From Rhynochetos jubatus (Eukaryota; Chordata; Aves; Eurypygiformes; Rhynochetidae): a DNA stretch of 64,000 bases. A program made the position numbers and the translations under genes. Below are positions 36,601 through 50,950 of this stretch, piece by piece (within the stretch, counting starts at the first letter, position 1; each line of letters opens with the position of its first letter). Below the pieces are notes generated by a model. It was not told where the DNA came from and searched no databases. It saw only the letters and a program-made list of their open reading frames with translations. The DNA is taken from positions 434,001 through 498,000 of the forward strand of contig CM050655.1 in the NCBI GenBank assembly GCA_027574665.1, given 5' to 3'.

Positions 36601-39529
36601 CTGAATAGTTCTACAGAGGTGCTTAAAACTCAGTAGATTAGATTGAATGAATGTGAACTGCCTATTTTAGTCTATGTATGTAAGCAGCCAAGAATGTCTG
36701 TCTAGAAACAGTTTTCCAGGACACAGCTGTCACATGCTCCAGATGAATGTTGTGCTTGCTTCTACTAGAGCTGAAGTCTATGACTTAATCTTATCTGTTT
36801 AACATCCAAGAGTCCAGTTTTAGATTTTTGGCAGCTAGCATATGCTCCCCCTGTGGCAACTGCATAATAACATAATATAGTTTAAAAAATCCAGATCCTT
36901 TAAGCCTCAATTACCTCATGAAACTATTTTAAAATTCAGGGCGAACAAAACTGCAGTATTTCAGTTTACAAGCATCACTTTCGTTTACAGCTGTTTTAAA
37001 GGACCCATTCTAATGTTTTATATCTTTCACCACCTGCAGAACTGAATGAAAATATTTATTCTATTTTGCAGAGGGCTACCAGAACCAAGAAAGCAGAACT
37101 GAATGAGAAAGAATAAGGTATATTAAAAGATAAGATCCAGGATATCTGACTTTTTTAACTCTTTAAAACTGAAGAAAGGTTCAAAAATCTTGCCAAGCCA
37201 GGATAAAAATAAGCTATAAGCAAGTAAGAATCTTCAAAATAGCCTGCTGCCTAAATGAGTATTTATATTAGTACAACCAAGTTAGAGTCTTAGTATTTTT
37301 AATTACTCTTTTAAAAAAATGAATGTTCATAAAAGGATTGGGCTGTTTAACCCATGGAATTAATTCACTTACATTCTAAATTCTTTGGGTAGGAACTCTC
37401 TTTTCAGTGATTATCAATACCAGCTGGAGGCTCTGTTGTAACATAAAATAAAGAATAAGAATGGGAGGGTAGAATAAGCTAGACCTTAAAAGAGCACTGC
37501 CTGGGCCCAGGAGAAGCAACCTCCTCCCCGAAATAGGAAAGGATAAAGAGAAAGGAAATCAGTGATGAAGAGCAAAAAAGAAGAAGTGAAGCAGGTAAAA
37601 GAACAAGAGCTGCAGTGGGAAAATAGTGGAGAGGGAAGGCAGGAAAGACAATAGAGTTGAAAGGAACCGGTCTTTTCTGGTTTGGGGTTAACTAAAGGGT
37701 TAAGGGATTATGTTAGCCCCAGAGGAAAAGGAACTGAAGGTTTAGATAAATGTCCTGGACAAGGATGCCAGGCAGAAACTCCAGGCAGTTCCAGCTTCTC
37801 TGAGAATGAGTGGAAGGGCTCAGTGAGTGATGCCCAAAGGAGCTCTGCCCAGATGCAGAACAGAATTAGTGATGGAAACAGTGGGTTGCCTTCCCCACCT
37901 TTCTCTTTGTGAGCAGTTAAGGGATGCAGAAAGGTACTGGGCTAGCTTTGTTCCGGCAGCACAGCAGGTACAGGTGTTGCCCTTCACATCAGAAAGTTCA
38001 TGCTGCTCTGTTAACCGCAGCTCATACCACAGGGGCCAATTCCAGTACAAAGTGAGCAAGCAAGTGTCCATGTCCTTTTCTCCTCTTTGCAAAGATGGCC
38101 CTAAGGTAGTACTTGTGGTTTCATCACTAGTGTATCTATCTACTAGGAACTGATATGAGACCATAAATACACTTCATTCAGAACAGCTGTCTGGCTGCAA
38201 GGCTTTCAGTAGAGCTGGGAAAAGGATGGGCAGGGGGGAGGGAAATTCTCTATGAATTATGGATCTGGTCAAACACCAGAAAAACTGGTGTGTCAAATAA
38301 ATGATTTGAGGAAAACCACCCACATTCACTGAACAGTGAAGAGTTTCTTCATGTTAGAGCATATCCTTCTAAATTTCCAAGCTGATTCTGAACCAGACAT
38401 AATTTCCATTCCTTCGTGTCTCTTCATGGCAGGCACTGATAATCTTTTCATAAATAGTTTTAGACCAAGAATTATTATGTGAGGAAATGTATGAATAACT
38501 TTGAATTACAAGTAAGTTAAAGAGTTTCACAGTCTGACCATGAACTACGTACTAGTGAGGAAAAGCAGCTATCTTCACTGAATAAATAATTTGTTCAAAA
38601 TTATTTATTTGCTCAGTCCATACTTACAGACTTAGCAATTTGGCCTGGATTCAAACCAGTCATTAAGTAAAAAACTGTTTCCTGAAACTTATTCAAAAAA
38701 AGGGTCAATTTTCATAAAACATATGTATATAAAATATGATTTTTTGTAAATAGCTCATCAGCACCATAGGCCTGAGCAGTGGTGTCTGCCTGCATCTCCA
38801 GACAGCCTGGGTCATTAATTTTGGGAAATGTGAAGTGCCCCGTCAATATCAATAGTTTGTTAACAAAGTGCTCTCAGAATCCTGTCAACAGCCCCTCGGG
38901 AGGAGTATGTATGTGACAAGCACTCTGGCAGGTCCCAGCCAGTCGCCCTAGAGAGGGTAAAGACTGGGAGGCTTACCTTCAACCTCCCCTCTCTCCAGGT
39001 GCTTTTCTCCAGTGAAAAGACTGCTGCTACAGCAAAGAGCCCTCCTATCAATCCTGCATAGAGCTATGAAAGGAGCCTCTTGGTACTCCTGCTTCACAAA
39101 AGTGAAGAGGGACCCCCTTGCCACTGGCACTCCAGTTGTGAGCAAGGCTACAGTACAGATGTCCAACGTCTTATTTTGTAACTGAAGTCCATTTCTTTTG
39201 GCAGCTATGCCAACTTTAGGCAGTTCCCACTTCTTGTTCCTGTAGCAATGCCTCAGATGGATCAATGCAAAGGTCTGTCTGGCTGTATGGTGAATCAGAC
39301 CAAGGACTGACCCAGGAATTAATATAACCTTGAAAATAAGTTATTTTTAACCAAGATCAAAGGGAATGGGGCAAAAGAGTTACCAATAGTTCACGCCTGG
39401 CTTTTTGAGTTAGCAAGAAACCAGTGGCCACATCCTCCCAGTGCTCACTGAGGAGTCCACTAAGGTGAAACCATCCCCAAAATCACAAAGAAAGACAGGG
39501 ACGGGACAGAGGCCATTCAGTCCTTCTCT
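33656..39529. other. AT-rich non-coding DNA
   Basis: No exon or intact transposon was recognised. A purine-rich stretch spans about 37505-37670. The block 34680-34860 is AT-rich with evenly spread short words and might be conserved non-coding DNA. The minus-strand open frame at 38948-39265 has no recognisable domain. Confidence 0.5.
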
Positions 39530-39655
39530 ATCATAGAATCATAGAATGGTTTGGGTTGGAAGGGACCTTAAAGATCATCTAGTTCCAACCCCCTTGCCAA
39601 GGGCAGGGACACCTTAAACTAGACCAGGTTGCTCAAAGCCTCATCCAGCCTGGCC
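39530..39655 (-). mobile_element. CR1 LINE 3' end fragment
   Basis: On the plus strand it starts atcatagaatcatagaatgg, the reverse complement of the CR1 octamer tail (ATTCTATGATTCTATGAT). It continues tttgggttggaagggacc, ttaaagatcatctagttcca and accccc. This is the best-preserved CR1 tail in the window, so probably one of the younger copies. The 5' limit, near 39655, is where similarity fades into C-rich sequence. Confidence 0.93.
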
Positions 39656-40460
39656 GTCCCCCCAACTCCCTCCTGCACCTTTTATCCATGCTGGAGATCC
39701 AGTTCATTGGTTGAGTTTCAAGTACAGGTACTTGATTGATTTCCTCCCTTTCTTTTTTTCTTTTTAAATTCTCCTTTTAGTTATGTGTTTGCTCAACAAT
39801 TTAAGAAGGTTACTTAAAGCATATTTTTATTTACATATGAAATGTAAAATATTCAGTACAGCTATGCTTAAATAACTTGAGGCAAAGTGATAAGAAAATC
39901 AAGTATGTGGTTGACAGCTGTGGAGAAGGAACAATGTTAGAGGTACATTTCATCAAAACAGTATTAATGTTTTATATCTTCATTATACCCTGTAAACACA
40001 CACTTGATTAAACCTACTCCTATTTAAGGAAGCTAGTGACACGCATAAAGTAAAAGGATGCACAAGAACACGATGGATTAGGCCTGTTGAAACAATGCAA
40101 TAAAACATCACACTTTAGTAGATTTAGCCTGACCAAGGGCTCTGAGTGGAAAAATAATATTATCATCAGAATGATAAACATTACACTAATTACCTCCAGT
40201 TTTAGATTATCCCTAGATATATCTCATAAAGAGACAGTGAGATGTCCTAGCTCTCAGAAATACAAAAAGGGTTCTGCAGCATTTATAAAAGAGATTACAC
40301 TCTTTGGGTTTTTTTAAAAAAGGTACAACTAGCAAAGAGATCTGTTAATAATTATGTAAATTATTTGACTCAGTATGAACTTATTTGTTTAATATGTGCC
40401 ATGCTGTTATGCATATGATAAGGTTTAATATTGAAGTGTTGAAACAATAGGAGAAAATCT

Positions 40461-40535
40461 GATTCCTTAATGAATCTGAACACTGCCATTCACTGACCTG
40501 ATTTCTTAATGATTCTGAACAATACCACACTGACC
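40461..40535. repeat. imperfect two-copy tandem duplication, 36-39 bp
   Basis: Unit one (40461-40499) reads gattccttaatgaatctgaa and then ends in cactgacc. Unit two (40500-40535) reads gatttcttaatgattctgaa and also ends in cactgacc. The units differ by a few substitutions and a three-base indel, so the duplication is not recent. Confidence 0.85.
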
Positions 40536-41336
40536 AAATATAACGAACTTCCAGCACAAAGCTGAATAGAGCTGTTTAAAATACAATTCTCTGACTGTGG
40601 CTCTATATGGAGTTGACTTTAAATTACTGTGTCAACATAAAAACTGAAGGGCTAGCATGAATGAAACTGCAATACTTTTATATAAAAAATAAAGGGCCAA
40701 GCTTCAGATACATGCAATTTCCCTAAGGGAGCTACCATCTAGCTTCCATCAACAGAAGTTTGTGTGAGATGCTTGTTGTCTTTATCACCAGCAGGAAGAC
40801 TAGAACAGATACAGTGCAATTCCTCATCCTCAGCTCCTCATACACAGATCGCAAATGTGGCCCTGGAGACTGAAGGATAGGACAGCAGATGACGGCGATA
40901 CTGCGTAAACCAGTTACAGGATAAACAAAAGAAACAGCAGAGAACAGGAAGATTTGCCAGTCTCCGTTCCAATACAGCTTCACTGTGTACCAAATGTTCT
41001 GCTAATGCCAGAGTGCGTGACAAATTAATAGGGTATTTTAAAGACCACTGTGCTTCTTCCACAAACCATCACTGTAGGATGCAGAAATACAGGCAGCTTT
41101 CCTCCAAGACTCATCTCCCTCACATGTGGTAGTCATTTCTGCACAACGAAGTTTCATTCCAGCAGGAATAGCAGCATAGGACTATTCCCTGCCTGGTCCC
41201 TTTCCATAGCCTGTAACTATATTACCAGCTATTGACTTATGTCAGCTCTGAGCTATGTCATAAATTTATAGGCAGGAAATTAAAAACAGTCAATCAAAAG
41301 CAACCCCTTGCATGACTCTACCTTTTTCATGTAAGA

Positions 41337-41352
41337 AATATATATATATATT
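41337..41352. repeat. (TA)n microsatellite
   Basis: About seven AT/TA units bordered by A-rich sequence. Confidence 0.85.
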
Positions 41353-44300
41353 TAAAATAATTAGAATAAAGCATATCACAAAATCCCTCAGCTTGACATG
41401 TAGTTTTCAAGAGAATGGGAAGAGCATTATTACAAAGCTTCTAGGTCTTCCTGGAAGAAATAGTACACGCCTGAAGGTAGGGAAGGTGAAAACCTCTGAA
41501 TCAGCAACTTGAGACACATTGAAAATCTACAGTGAACTCTGGGAACTCAAAAGACACTCTGAACTCCTGGAAAATTCACATTTTCACAGAAATTTTTGTG
41601 AATCATTGTGTTCCAACAGCAGCCTCCTTAAATCAAAGTCATGAATACTGACTCAACTACAGCAAAGGTAAATTTTTACAAACCGTGGACTAGGATTATG
41701 TTGATGAAACCCTGGCCTCTTTCCAGCACTTCTCTGTATGACGTAGAACAGCCTCTAGTGAGGATTCACCCTAAGTCACCTCAGCAATTAGGGGTTAACT
41801 GTACAGATGCAAAACAGAGCTAAATAAAAGACACTATAAAAGAAGAAACCGGTTTTTGCCTACAGACTTTGATTTAACCTTAGGCCCAAATCCTCCTAAA
41901 CAGGCCTAAGGCAGCAGCCATAACTTGCTCCCCCCGAGCATTCAAAAACAGTGAGACAAAAATCACTGCTTTGTCTTGAAAAGCCTGACACTGGGGGTGG
42001 GGTCTTTTACTTTGGATTTTGAAACTATAGGATTCTCTTTTTCAAACTTCTCTTCAAGGTTTACATAAATCTGAGATTCTCCCCATGGTCTCAGAACATC
42101 TGGAGCTGATGACTTCAGGAAAGCACTAAACATCACCAAAAATGTTAATACAGAGGCTGCCAGCTTGGCTCTGCAGTGCTACCAGCAGAAATCTTCTTTT
42201 AGGGCTGCAGGGAACTCGCTCCAGCGGCAGAGCAGCATGGCAGGAATTCCTGCAGGCGGGAAAGGAAGAGGAGAAGTGAAGGGAGATGGAGCTTCTCTCA
42301 GCACCTCCTGGCAAAGCACACACATCATCATTGCCTGTGTGACAAAGGATGGTTACGGTACTCCATGTCCTCCCTTCACGTATTTTGCATCAATATTTGG
42401 TTCTGGCTTGAAAAGCTTCAATGTTTCAAATGCAACTTATTTCAGTGCCCTGTAAAATTTGGGTGGCAGCAATGTTTATGTCTGATTTACTACCCAAAAG
42501 GATGTCACTGGACAAAAGTGACAAGAAGGCTGAGGCGGGTGAGACAAGATGGGCTGGGTGGAGTTTTACAGTGGTACCTAAAGCAGATTTTAAGAGGGTT
42601 ACAGGTGAAAACACTTTCTGCTCTGCTGTATCAGATTTGGCCATATTCTCTGTCCCTGTCCTCATTACTGATTCCTGCTGTGGTCCAGCATCTGCAGTAA
42701 GTGTCTCCTGAAATATGTTTGGCAACCCTCAACTGTCTGCTTCATCCTGCTTTTAAAATAAACTTTTCTGATAAAATCATTGCCCACTCTTCAGTTTGTT
42801 AGTACTTTACAATGCACCTCCTCAATATGGATTTCTCATGTATTGCAGATTAAAAATGACATGGCATTTGGTGAGTGTGAAAAGCTGTTTTAAATCTACA
42901 CGACTCCAGTGGTGTTGGCTTAGCCACGCTCATTCCTGTAGGAAATGCCACATGCCTGAAGAGCAGTTTTCTCTGACACTAAAGAGAGATGGGAGGGAAC
43001 AAAATCAGCAAGTGGGTGCACACTGGTTTCCCACTGACCTCCTACATTATATTTTAATTTTCTGCTTCTTTCCATATGTTTCTTCTTCCCTCCAGTCCTA
43101 GAGAGTGGTGAGAAAGTAAGAGCCAACACAGAGCTGTTGGGCAGGAGGATTCTAGTGTGGACTAGGAAACCTAGACAAACTGCTAAGCACAGTGCCTTCC
43201 CCAGGGCAGGTGAATCTCCTTACCTCTCAAGAGCAGTACAGAAGCACACAGGAGAACAAATCTCTGTGATGTTATGCCCCAAAATAACCCAGAGCAGTGC
43301 TTTTGGGTGGGTTTTAGGACAAGGCAATCAGTCCCATTATTATTTTGCTGCCATAAGAGAGCTATCTGCAAATGTATGGTGATAGAGCAATAACCTACAA
43401 TGTACATCCTTATCATCGCTCATAAGTGAATCATATAAAACTCCTCCATTATCATACACCATCAAAAGATTAAGCCACATGCACATTTTAAAAGGTAATT
43501 ATTGTACTTAAAGAAATGAAACCACATTCTGAATGATCTCAGTACCTTATTTAGCACAAGAGACTGCACCAATTTATTTTTTCTATTAAAGCAGTTTTTC
43601 ACAATTCCTTATTGTTAGAAAATAAAAGCTTAAAGCCAAGTGCAGCTGCTGAAAAGCATTAATGAAACCTGTGTCTGCATAGCAGAATCAAAGCAGTAGG
43701 AGAGGTGGCAGCTAGCCACAGAAAAGAGCAGATGAGATAGGGAAAGCAGTAACAAGGGAGGCATGAGATAGTAGGAGATAGCAAAGATTTACAAACGTGT
43801 TACATGTTGCCGTCCATTACCATCTATATCTACATCAGGGAAAAAAAGCAGTTTAGGAGGTCCGCAGTTTCGAAAATATCAGTCCATTATGATAACACCG
43901 AAACTGAACAAAATCTTCAGCGTGGCTTACAAGCGCATTATATACGGTAGGGTATATGGGACCTGGGTAAATCTAAATGAACATGCATTTGGAAACCATC
44001 ACTTACGTGTTTGGATGCTTTCTCAAAGGCCTATGTACAGTCTGTTGTCAATCTTTGGAAATCAATTGTGCTTCTTACAAACGCAAGTTAATATACTACC
44101 TTTTACATTTCCAAATGCAGTTTTGTAATAAAATGCATCCTTTCAATCAAGGTAATATAAGCTGACCTGTGCTTTCCTTTGTGAAGCAGATGTTTTAATT
44201 GTTAGATAAGCTCTTAATAGTTTGGTTTTTTTGAAAGGAAAATGAAATGACCTTTCCCTCCCCATGGCTTTCAGAGCAGCTACTTTTCTTGAAGATTAGA

Positions 44301-46314
44301 AGTCTCTTGGACTCAAGCCTTAACTCCTCTTGCATCTGCAAACTGCAATCTGAATTACTTCTCTCCTTTAACAAAAACTCCTGCTGTGCTGGAGAATCTC
44401 TTAATTACTTTACAAGCTTCTCCTGTTATTGTGGAACCCTATGGAAATCTGATTACAGAGCTAATAAAATGAGTGAATCACATTTTTTTCTATTTCATCT
44501 GAAGGCTTCAAAATACAAAGGTACACAAAGTCACACAGCAATATTGCATTAATATAAATATATGAATGGTGCCAAATGACAGCCTTATGACATAAAAATG
44601 TAACTGTGGGAACTATTCAATCCACAACCCATAATGTGAAGTGCTACGGAACAAAATTTGACAATTTAGGTCTTCAGAACTCTTTATCAAGGTAGTTTAT
44701 AAGACAAGATTTGTCCCCTCTGAGAGCTAAGAAAAAAAGTGTATTTCCCACAACATTTAGCAAAGAAAAAGGGTAGGAGGGAAATCTTAAGTCCAAGAAC
44801 CCACAACCAGTTTGACCTTCTACAGCTGATACTGGGGCTTCAAAGGCCACCAATGGCTTCCAGTCTGCCACCAGACATAAAGATTCTGACCACACAGCCA
44901 GTGTTGCTTCAGTGGGAGCTGCTGTCTTTTTGATAGCAAATACAGACTTAAAAATCTGCCCAGCCAAAATTATATAGTACAAGGTCGAAAGGGAAAACAG
45001 AGCTCTACAGCAGGGAATTTCAACTCTGTTATGGTTTAGCAGGTGCTCCAATAAATCTTTCTCTCTTCCACATTAGACATTTTTATCCTGGGATAAAAAT
45101 TTCTGTATCACATACCCACAGCAAAGAAATTCACAAGTCTCCAAACCACAGCCAAGGTAACCTGACTTGAACACCATGGGCTGAGGAGGAAGTGTTTCTT
45201 TTTTTAAAGATACAGATGTGTCTGGGGGGAGTTGAAGAACAGTCCTGCAGAAACAGCCTCAGATGCTGAGACACTTCATCACCTCATTAGTTTTGTCTGT
45301 GACAGAGCTCCTTCTCCATCACTTTCTTTTTAAACTCTGTCTCCTTAAGTCAAATTGGGATGTACGTTCCTCCAGCATTTCTTGCTTCCACAATAATTTA
45401 TCCTCTGAGGTGAGAAGCTGGATATTCAGGAACACATATGGTAGCCAAGGTTGGAAATCAGTGGGGAGACTTAGAGAACCTCACTTGAAAATACATGTGC
45501 CAAATCATCTTAAAAAGCACAACAGTGAAAGGGTGGTGTGCCAGATTTTGGAATTGATGACTCTGACATGAAACTAGAATAACATGGCTGAGTTTTATAG
45601 GTTTTTTTACTTTCTTTTTAGAGAAAGTAAAGTGAAGGGATGATTCTTCAATACAGAAAGGGTTCTGAGCCCACATGGTGACTGTCAAACCAGGCTGCTC
45701 TGCATGCCTGCAGGAATTTACCAGGAGCTGAAGCCACTGCCTTGTTGGGAGCAGCTGATCAGCTGCATGCTGCCTCCAGGCTGAGCTCCTGCAGGCACTC
45801 TTTCAGAAGCCAGATGTCTGCCTTCAAAAATTGCACTTTGGTGTTATTCAAAATAAAGGAATGAAGGCAAAGCATATCCCTCCCTTCAAGCATTGTCTGA
45901 CTGCATACATATGACGCCTGCACTCTCACACTAGTCTCACGAGTTTTATGGCAGCGTTCAGCCACTGCTCCCCTGGTACTGAGAGACATCTAGGTGCATA
46001 GGCTGCCTACATGCAAATTATTATTGCTTGGAAGAGCAGCAGCTTCCTGTGCCTCCCCATGGAGAGCTGGCAGCTTTTCAGGGGCATTATACTGACTTTG
46101 GCTTCTTGCATTTCTGTACTGGCCATGGAGCACTTCTTACCTGCCCGAGAGCCCCAGGTACAAGGAACCTCAAAAGACTGATTTCCTGATGTCACCGGCA
46201 CCAGCACAGGCAGAGCAGATCGTTCCTCTTTTGGTTCTTTTGCTGTCGTTTGGATAGGCAGTTCACCGCTCAATGCGCTGCTGCAACAAATGGGAGGCAC
46301 AGCACTTCTAATGC

Positions 46315-46328
46315 TTTTTTTTTTTTTT
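46315..46328. repeat. poly(T) tract, 14 T
   Basis: An uninterrupted T run with no retroposed body adjacent. Confidence 0.85.
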
Positions 46329-48213
46329 CTCCTGTAAATTCAGAGTAAATTAGATTTGGTGCTCCACCAAGAACAAAATACTGTCTACTATTGTAAGATT
46401 TGTTACGGGCCAGATCTTCAAATCTTTACTACTGGCAAAGTGTGTTTGTCCAACTATTGAGTTAGTAAAGATATCTGATTTGGCCTAGTATCTTTTACAT
46501 CTATGCCTTTAACTCTCCTCCCAGAACACACAAGTGAATACAGTCTTTATAATAGAAAATATTGGAGCCACTTATATAAGCAGTTCAGCATTCCCTGCCA
46601 TAACTATACCTGGCTTGGCTCATTAGAGATCTTTGTTTTAAACAGTTAAATTAATTTCTATAGTACACAAATACAAGCTCTGATGTTCCCAACATTATTT
46701 GCATGGATGGAATAAACCAAATCTAATGTTTTATTATCCTTCTAAGAGGAGAAGGGAGGTCTAAATAATGAAGTATTTAGCAGCCACAATAATATGTGCC
46801 TTGTGGAAAAATGGAAATTACTTCTGTATTCCTTGCTACTTGTTCTAATGCTTGTAATTTTTTGGCTCCAAAGCACCTTAGAGTCTGAATGAAAGAATAC
46901 TTCTGACATTTGTTAAAATTTCAAAGTGGATCTGTCCACAACTCTTTCACATTGGCTTTCTGTAAACACTGCACTTTTTTAGACAAAATGTCCCCTTTTG
47001 GACTTCAAAAAGGGGGCAGGGCAGATGGCTTAATCTAAATCCAAACGTGCAAATTTCAGACCAATGTATTTTTTTAATGAGTCTCACATATAATTTTAAA
47101 TAATTCCAAAAATAGCTTATACATGTGTGATATATGTCCAGACATTAATATCCAACCAGAAGAAATCAATAAACAGAGGTTTCATTATAATTGATTTGCC
47201 TATCTCTGTCTCACAAAATTTTCCCAGCATTGTCTGGATGCAATGATGGCTGATGCCATGAATACGAATTACATGGTTTAATATCTTCTCTTAGCTGTGA
47301 AAAAGTGATTAAAACAGAATTTAAAATGGAATCAGTTTATAAAAAGGTTACAAGTTATTAAAGAAAATGTCTTTTTACTGTAGAATCATTTTCAAATGAC
47401 AGGATATGGGATGGAGAGGCATTCTAGAAGGAGCAGAGGATGGTAGAGGAATTTTATTGTTTTCATGTGAAAAACCTGGTGCTTTAGTAATAGTCTTTGA
47501 TAATGAGATTTGTTTTAATTAATAGTCTGTTTAACATGTGCATTCTATTGTCAGGAATTACTGTGCTTCATAGACCTCTCAGTGGAAGTAAAGACAGTGG
47601 AGGGCAGTGTAAAGATGTTTGAGGTAGAGGGAGCCACACTGGTTAAACCACTGGGAGGAACAGATTCATGTTATCCTAGTGCTGTGACTGACAACTCCTG
47701 CCAAGGAGTGGTTTGGCTTGGAGACAATCTCCACACAGCTGGGATCACCCCCATGCCAAGCCAACAGTACTCACCATCAGATATGGACAAACCCATTTTC
47801 TACAAGACTAGGAAATTATTTGGAATCATGTTGCACAGTAATATAGCTGAACAAATCCACAGTGGCCAGGTCGAACCAGGTAGCAGCTAAGGGTAAAAAG
47901 TTGTTGAATTGTTTGTTTGCATAAAAGGGATAGAAAATAAGAAATATTACCTTCTTTTTCATATCTTTTCTACTCTGACCACGTCCATAACTGACATCAC
48001 GAAACATTAAGACTACACACTAGTTTGCAGCTATTTCTGCTGCCGTAATGTCTTCTCAAGAGACTTGAAACACGAAAGGGGGAAAAAAAGCTAAGATTTA
48101 ACCTACATGAAGGAACAAAGATGGGTAACTGATGCCCACTGGAAGTGGAGTCCTTTATTCTGACGAAAGAGATGCCAAAATCACTGTGCTATTTTCTCTC
48201 CTGAGAGTACCAT

Positions 48214-48284
48214 CCTGGTGTAAACTATGATGACGTTTATCTCATGGAGTCAGACAAATTAATCTGGATTTACACTGGTGTAAT
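48214..48284. repeat. worn inverted repeat, probable ancient interspersed element
   Basis: The left arm ctggtgtaaa (48214-48223) and the right side ggatttacactggtgtaat (from 48266) are partly complementary across a centre containing catggagtcag. The pattern 'ctggtgtaaat...agctccatggagtca...atttacaccag' is one I recognise as a dispersed, old sauropsid repeat, but I cannot name the family. Confidence rests on the arm pairing and motif order only. Confidence 0.45.
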
Positions 48285-50950
48285 CGATAATTATATTCTG
48301 CTAGCCTTACTGATGCTGAGATGTATATTACTTTCCTAGGCCCACATCCCTCCAGCACCAGTGTTTAAGGATGTGTTCTTGTATCCACTTTGTCCTACTG
48401 TTAATTACAGAGGTATGAACTGTCCCTGAGTAACCATGATAATGTCCTTCAGTAAGTGGACATAGAAGAGTGCTCAGCCTACTGAAGGTAATGTCAGTCC
48501 CATCTGAGTTTACTGAATTTAACTTTGTGTTAAACCACTTTGTGACTGCAGAGTATTGACTATAAAAAGATTGAGACTCTTCTGGGTGATCACCATCTGG
48601 GATTGCTGATCTGAGACAAGGGTGTGAAAGCATGCAGTCTGTGTGAATTGTCTGTATCCTCCCAGTTGCTGCTGCTCTGTGTCATTCTTTGAAGTATTCC
48701 CCAAGGAATGGCATACTACCCAGCTGAATCAAGTGTGGTTAAGACTTGCCATAACATATTTCCAAAAAATGGTCTGTTTCAGCTTGAAATGAGTTATGTG
48801 CCCCTTTGTTTGTATATCTCATTTCTAAAGCTAAAAATATTTTTTTGACAGAAGGCATCCCCCCTCCCGAAAGTGTGTTGAAGGAGATGTGATAAATCAA
48901 CTAGCAATAAGCTACTTAGGGTTAGTTTCTTCAAACAGTTCTCCTCTTGACCTATGCTTACTCTGTGAGTCTCACTGAAATTTAATTAAAGAGTATTCCA
49001 AAACAGCGATTCTGGAAATATGGTTAGTGTTTTGTGTTTAATCAAACAGATTGGGTTTGTTCTGCATGCAAAGTGACTTGAAGAAATCACTTTATTATGA
49101 CTCAAAGGTAAAGGAAACTCTCAGTATTTCACAATGTCTTCCTCCTTAGTAAGACCAAGTCAGCAAAGCGTTCCAGTTCAGCATTTAAACAGTGCCTTGG
49201 ACCAAAGCATTTGCGCTAAACTGTAAAATGGGTCATGGCAGAACACACAGGTATTGCTCAAAAAGCACTGGAGGAAAAAGCACAGAGAGACAAGCGTCCT
49301 TGTTATTTTCATTGCTCTAATACTGCTGACTTGTTCAGTTTGCTGACCAGTACATTGAAGAGAGTAGAAAGTCTCCTAAGAGTTGAGACTCTTCTTGTCT
49401 TGGGCAGTGCCAAAGAAAGTAATGAAAAGGCAAGGCAGTTACCTTTGCTTTGGCCCTTCAGATCCACGTGGCTCAGATCTAATGTATAGTTTATGTCAGG
49501 TCCATTACGCATATAACCCCATAATATTATAATCAGTTACAAAAGATCCTCTGCTGACAGTACTATTCCTATTTTAATCAAACTCTCACCTTTACAGTAC
49601 TTCTAATATCTTTGGGAGTTGCTGCTAATCTACAGATGTTTTCCAGTTCTGAAATCAGTCACTAATGAGACTGCTACTGCTGTACATTAGAAACCTAACT
49701 ATAGGTTTTCCAGATACACTAAAAGTATGAACCAAGGCCACCACAAGGTCGTCAGACCAAAAAGGAAGACTGTCCAGTCATAAATGCCATACTTTGAGGG
49801 GGGAGGAGGGGGCTATATCACTAGTTTATTATATGCCCCAACGTATAGAGGGCTGCAATTTCAACTACTGCATCAGATTTTTAACAACTCTTTTAGAGTG
49901 GATAGCATCTTAGCAGAGTTCATGCAGGGAGAATATCTGCTCCTACTCACAACTGCATAGACCTGTACCCTCATGATGTTATAACAACATCAACAGTTAT
50001 ACAGGAAATAATACTAGATAGGTATCTGATGTGCTTTGTCTTTGAAGGTAGCTTAGATACTCAGTATCAGGAAGAGAACAGTTCTCTCTGATTAACAGCC
50101 TCCCAGTTCACCAGCAACCAACAATCTGTGAGGGATTAAGGCACTTACCCATCTGGAAGGTAAAAATTCACAACAGATTGGACTGGGGGAGGGAAGATCA
50201 TCCAGAGACAAAGTCGTGTGCAAAGAGACAAGGTGGAAAAATAGAGTGGCTGGAAAAGGAAAGGGAAGAAGGGAGGGAGAAAAATAACCAGCAGTTCAGG
50301 TACAAAAGCCTTATTCAAAGAAAACCAGGGAAAAATAGAAGTTAAAGTAAGTGACAAAAAAGGTGAAATGAAAGGCTAATGGGAGGCTTACTCAGACAGA
50401 ATTAGACTATGAGATGCTCTTATTACTCTCCATAGCTTTTTTCTTCCTAGTACAACTCTTCTCCACTTGATGTAGGGGCTTTTTTTTGTTGTTGTTGTTT
50501 TTGCTTTAGTTTTGTGGAGTTTTAAAGCTTAAAACACTCAGCTCCATCAGTTTTCTCAAGGTAGTTAATGAAAGAGAACTTCATTCCAGATGCCAAAATC
50601 TGTTTACTACTTAATAAATAAATTAATAAGGCCATAAACTGACAGACAAGTTGAATTTATAATACATTATCATCTCTTCACTGAAGGGATATAAGGGATA
50701 AAATAGTTTGTTTGTGCAAAGACACATTTTGCCTTGGCTCACAACCTTTTAAAGTGACATCATGTGTAAAGCAGGCGTTACACAGAGTTGCTGTAAGAGT
50801 CACATTGCCTGCAGAATGAGGTACCTCTGTCTGCTGAATACAGCAGAGAGGAAACCGCCTAGGAGGTTCCTGGGATGTGTGGAAGATAACTTCCTGACAC
50901 ACTACCTTGGACTTCTGGAGGGCAGACTTTTGCCTGTTTAGAGGCACAGT

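Larger units (their letters stand above)
39656..50950. other. AT-rich non-coding DNA
   Basis: No gene could be supported. It contains a two-copy 36-39 bp duplication at 40461-40535, (TA)n at 41337-41352, a T14 run at 46315-46328, a (TTG)n run at 50486-50500, and worn inverted-repeat sequence at 48214-48284. A possible related remnant starts near 46408 (gggccagatcttcaaatc). The block 47140-47560 is rich in ATTA/TAAT words. The open frames at 42365-42725 and 44674-45051 resemble no family. Confidence 0.5.

Noticed and set aside
38948..39265. 105-codon minus-strand frame considered as a transporter exon
   Set aside because: A faint resemblance of a few residues did not extend to any full motif, and no flanking splice-site pair fits.
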